Shown: one piece after another, positions 60,880 to 64,000 of the stretch
Numbering within the stretch: position 1 is the stretch's first letter
Layout: every line of letters begins with the position of its first letter
NCBI GenBank assembly: GCA_030407315.1
Contig: JALQPE010002171.1
Location: 35,294 to 99,293 of the forward strand
DNA length: 64,000 nucleotides
Direction of reading: 5' to 3'
DNA from: Asparagopsis taxiformis
Taxonomy: Eukaryota > Rhodophyta > Florideophyceae > Bonnemaisoniales > Bonnemaisoniaceae
Notes under the pieces: model-generated
Databases searched by the model: none
The model's input: the letters and a program-made list of their open reading frames with translations, nothing else
Told to the model about the DNA's origin: nothing
Made by a program: the position numbers and the translations under genes

Positions 60880-61830
60880 TTTTGTCTTTAATTTTTTTCA
60901 TCCTCTCGCTCACACCCCCTTCCTGTTGGTGCTCACCTCCCCGTACTGTACCTCAAACACCCCCAATACACTCTAGCACGCATTTTCAGATACCTATCCC
61001 CGCTTCCACGGTGCACACCTCCATTCCATACCTACTTTTCTGCTCTACCGTACAGATTTCGTATACCAGTCCTCATACTACCTCAGAATAGGGCAAAACA
61101 CCCCCTATCTCCTCGACCATGCTCTCCCCCATCACCTTTGAAACGTATTGTTCTTCAGTACCCTCTCTCCTCTACCCTCAACCCCTCCCTTCGCCCTCTA
61201 CACAAACTTCCCCTGCAGCTTACTCTCCAAAACCTCTCACTCCCCATCCCGTACCCGACCTGCTCCACCCTCCCTCCCTCAGCTGCTCCATGCCCCACGC
61301 CATCCGCATCTCGATACCGTATACACCACCACACCGGCCCACGCTCCCGCACTGCGGGGTGGCTCCCCGCCGTATCCCCAGAAACCTCCCCGCTCTGAAA
61401 CACCATATCCACCCCACTTCGCACCCTTCCTCCCACTCCCCCCCTCCCCAAATACAATAACCCCCTTCTCTCCATCACATCCCCACTCACCACAGCCAGA
61501 ACAGACGCCACCCCCTCCCCTTCTTTCTCCTCACTTTCTAAAAACCCTCCTCTCGGCGCCTTCAACCGCACCCTCCTACGGTCCCACCTAAACACCTCCT
61601 CCGCCCTCACTACCCCAACACCCGCAGCGTCTCTCCCCAATCCCCATAATATGCTTGTCGGCACTCCTCTCCGAATCACAATCCATTCTAAACCCGCACT
61701 CCGTACATTTCCACCTCCCCTGTACCATCCCAAGATTCCATCCCCCCACAGAACACATCCTCATACCACAGAAGAATTTTCTTCCTCTCATACCTCATCC
61801 TTAAAACCTCCATCAGCTCCATGTAAAATT
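60880..61830. repeat. Pyrimidine-rich strand, about 950 bp
   Basis: The + strand is overwhelmingly C and T with few G. Long chance frames on both strands result and are not genes. There is no clear repeat unit. Such strand asymmetry may mark part of a repeat family, or a transcript/UTR-like segment. Confidence 0.6.
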
Positions 61831-62149
61831 CGATGAAAATATTTTCTCTACTATGCAATCTCAAACATGTATGAGCCTATGCCTTTCCGCTTTGTCAACC
61901 CTGAATATTGGTACTCATGTATTCATAAAATAGGGCCACCCACATCCCTATCCCGTTCTGCAAGCTTTACAAACCACTAGACGCATACTCCACAACTATA
62001 CAAAAACACTACTCGCTATTTCAGACGACGCGGTACACAAGTAGCTAGTGTCAACCTTCCGTGACGCCTTCCCTGATGCGTACAAGTGGAAACACGTCTA
62101 GACGTATATCAAATGAGTGCGGGAATTTTCGGCACAGGAGATGCTGGGC
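61831..62149. other. No supported gene
   Basis: This is ordinary-looking sequence between the pyrimidine-rich tract and the tandem repeat. Confidence 0.4.
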
Positions 62150-63575
62150 CACCAAATTGATTTTTCGGAAATTTTAGAATTTCTGGGCTGGCCAGCAATG
62201 CAATCGAGCTGGACATCCACCGGACGTCCATTTCAGGTTGGTCGCGAGAGGGGGGGCGGGACCATGATGAACCAAGGACCAAGACCTTTCCCTGACGTGT
62301 TGAGCCTGAAATCGACCCTTCGGGAGACGCGATTTTGGCTTACAGTTGGTGCTAATAGAAGCCAGTGATAGCCCCGATCGGGGCGGCAGCCGGCTCCGGC
62401 TTACAGTTGGTGCTTACAGACGCCAGTGATAGCCCCCGATCGGGGCCGGCGTCGGTCCTGGGGCCGTTGTGGCCAAATTAGACACCCTGATTTGAATTAA
62501 AATTTGGGCTATTCTCAAAAACATGCACATGTGAACATGTTTTTGAGATGGGGGTGTGCCGTACGGCACAATCGACCGCCCAAATCGATGTTTTTTGCAA
62601 ATTTTTCTGTGCCCGAAATTTTAGAATTTCTGGGCTGGCCAGCAATGCAATCGAGCTGGACATCCACCGGACGTCCATTTCAGGTTGGTCGTGAGAGAAG
62701 CGGGGCGGGACCATGATGGAACAAGGACCAAAGACCTGTCCCTGGCGTATTGAGCCTGAAATTGACCCTTCGTCAGACGCCATTTAGCCTTACAGTTGGT
62801 GCTTACAGAAGCCAGTGATAGCCCGATCGGGGCCGGTGGCCGGTGCCTGGGGCCGTTGTGGCCAAATTAGACACCCTGATTTGAATTAAAATTTGGGCTA
62901 TTTCAAAAACATGCACATGTGAACATGTTTGAGATGGGGTGTGTGCCGTACGGCACAATCGACCCGCCCAAATCGTTGATTTTTGCAAGATTTTTTGTGC
63001 CCGAAATTTTAGAATTTCTGGGCTGGCCAGCAGTGCATCTGAGATGGACATCCACCGGACGTCCATTTCAGGTTGGTCGTGTGCTGCCTACATCCACGCA
63101 TTGCAGCAACTAAGCAGGCGAGTTCACTACTCATACAAAGTGCACGGAATACGAGTAACGTGATGGGTGAGTAGTGTTTGTCGTGGAGGAGTAAGGCAGG
63201 ACCATGATGGAACAGGGGAAACGATGTCACCCTAGCATAACTTAGGCTTGAAGCCTGGAATCGACCCATCGTTAGGCGCCATTTAGCCTTACAGTTAGTT
63301 CTTACAGAAGCCAGTGATGACCCGCTCGGGGCGGCGGTTCCGGTGCCTGGGGCCGTTGTGGCCAAATTAGACACCCTGATTTGAATAAAATTTGGGCTAT
63401 TCTCAAAAACATGCACATGTGAACATGTTTTTGAGATGGGGGTGTGCCGTACGCACAATCGACCGCCCAAATCGATGTTTTTTGCAATATTTTTTGTGCC
63501 CGAAATTGTGAATTTCTGGGCGGCAGGAATGCATCTGAGTTGGACATCCACCGGACGTCCATTTCAGGTGATCGT
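62150..63575. repeat. Tandem repeat of 390-500-bp units rich in palindromes
   Basis: The anchor GGACATCCACCGGACGTCC recurs at 62211, 62658, 63046 and 63542. Each unit also has ACATGCACATGTGAACATG, the perfect palindrome TGTGCCGTACGGCACA (62555-62570, 62942-62957; one base lost in the third copy), and a CGATCGGGG-type palindrome near 62380, 62440 and 62825. Units differ by indels. Chance frames of similar translation in each unit are not genes. Confidence 0.9.
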
Positions 63576-64000
63576 GTATCGTGCACGTCCAGCCATTACC
63601 AGAAGGGCAAGTTGGCGATGAAGCAGTATAAACCCAATTGTTCTGCTTTTCTAGCATAGACCATCGAGTCTAGAGATGTGAGGGAATCGTCCTGGAATCA
63701 TGCTCCAACCCACTAGGGAATGGACCAATCTAGTTTGAAAGCATGGAACGGAAGTGCATTATAGTAGGTTCATAGATTGAAAGTGATAAAGGAGATGATT
63801 ATATTCTCGATAATTGTTTGCTAAAGTAAGTTGTTGTTAAGATATCTAGCGTCGGAAAACTGTTCTTCCTCTTCGTCCTCACTATGATAGTGAACTAGAA
63901 TACAGGTTGTCCCGGCAGAAGAGGGCACTACCGGGGGCCACACTCGGTGTGTGCATTACATCCTTGCGAGGTTCTGTCGTCTTCATCAGCATCATTCGGA
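63576..64000. other. No supported gene to the right edge
   Basis: No coding frame, repeat end or RNA gene was recognised. Confidence 0.4.

Noticed and set aside
61119..61733. Frames of 113-192 residues in the 61-kb region
   Set aside because: The strand is almost only C and T, which removes stop codons by chance; the translations are Pro/Ser/Leu or Gly/Arg runs.
62478..63586. Similar frames of 85-180 residues in each tandem repeat unit
   Set aside because: They follow the repeat, are disrupted differently in each unit and have no recognisable domain.
1..64000. CRISPR arrays, bacterial operons or riboswitches
   Set aside because: No direct repeats with unique spacers of CRISPR size, and all gene types and signals point to a eukaryotic nuclear genome.

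Overview
The window looks like nuclear DNA of a eukaryote with compact, mostly intron-free genes and a heavy transposon load. Host-like genes have TATA-like boxes close upstream of Kozak-type ATGs. Every large element is of a eukaryotic type: Ty1/Copia, chromodomain Gypsy, Mutator (MULE), Tc1/mariner, PIF/Harbinger and CACTA/CMC. My best guess is a multicellular red alga, because the genes are intron-poor and the Copia element is short with tiny LTRs. That is inference; an oomycete or other protist is not excluded.

Layout. 1-13.65 kb is the only region resembling ordinary host sequence. It holds two paralogous multipass membrane protein genes (one running off the left edge, one at 11.4-12.4 kb) and a gene for a secreted cysteine-rich protein built from 22 copies of a 62-residue repeat. 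13.65-43.8 kb is a chain of mobile elements placed almost end to end: a 4.7-kb Copia element with 110-bp LTRs; a 9.1-kb MULE whose terminal inverted repeats are 3,024 bp each and carry a whole ULP1-like protease gene module; a decayed 1.56-kb Tc1-like element with Sleeping Beauty-like IR/DR ends; and a PIF/Harbinger element split by a 9.4-kb, very young chromodomain Gypsy element and by a 789-bp CpG-rich insertion. 43.8-48.5 kb holds two diverged, broken copies of another Gypsy family in tandem. 48.5-49.7 kb is a field of short inverted TACTGCC/GGCAGTA motifs. 51.1-54.8 kb is a CACTA/CMC-type transposase gene split by one stop codon. 55.5-59.0 kb encodes a ParB-like (DGGHR motif) protein followed by a 2-oxoglutarate/Fe(II) dioxygenase-like protein, with related palindromic repeats on both sides. 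60.0-60.5 kb is a second, truncated ParB-like gene. The rest (60.5-64 kb) is repeats: GGACGTCC motifs, a long pyrimidine-rich strand and a 390-500-bp tandem repeat full of palindromes.

How the parts relate. Nesting can be read from target-site duplications: Gypsy (ATAGG) lies inside the left terminal repeat of the Harbinger element (TCA duplication), and the Tc1-like element ends about 8 bp outside the Harbinger. The MULE can make two proteins from identical promoters facing each other: a protease-only form from the left arm and a protease-transposase form from the right arm. The two most novel items are this duplicated-module MULE and the ParB-like/dioxygenase pair beside a CMC transposase, which might be a transposon-linked DNA- or chromatin-modification cassette (inference).
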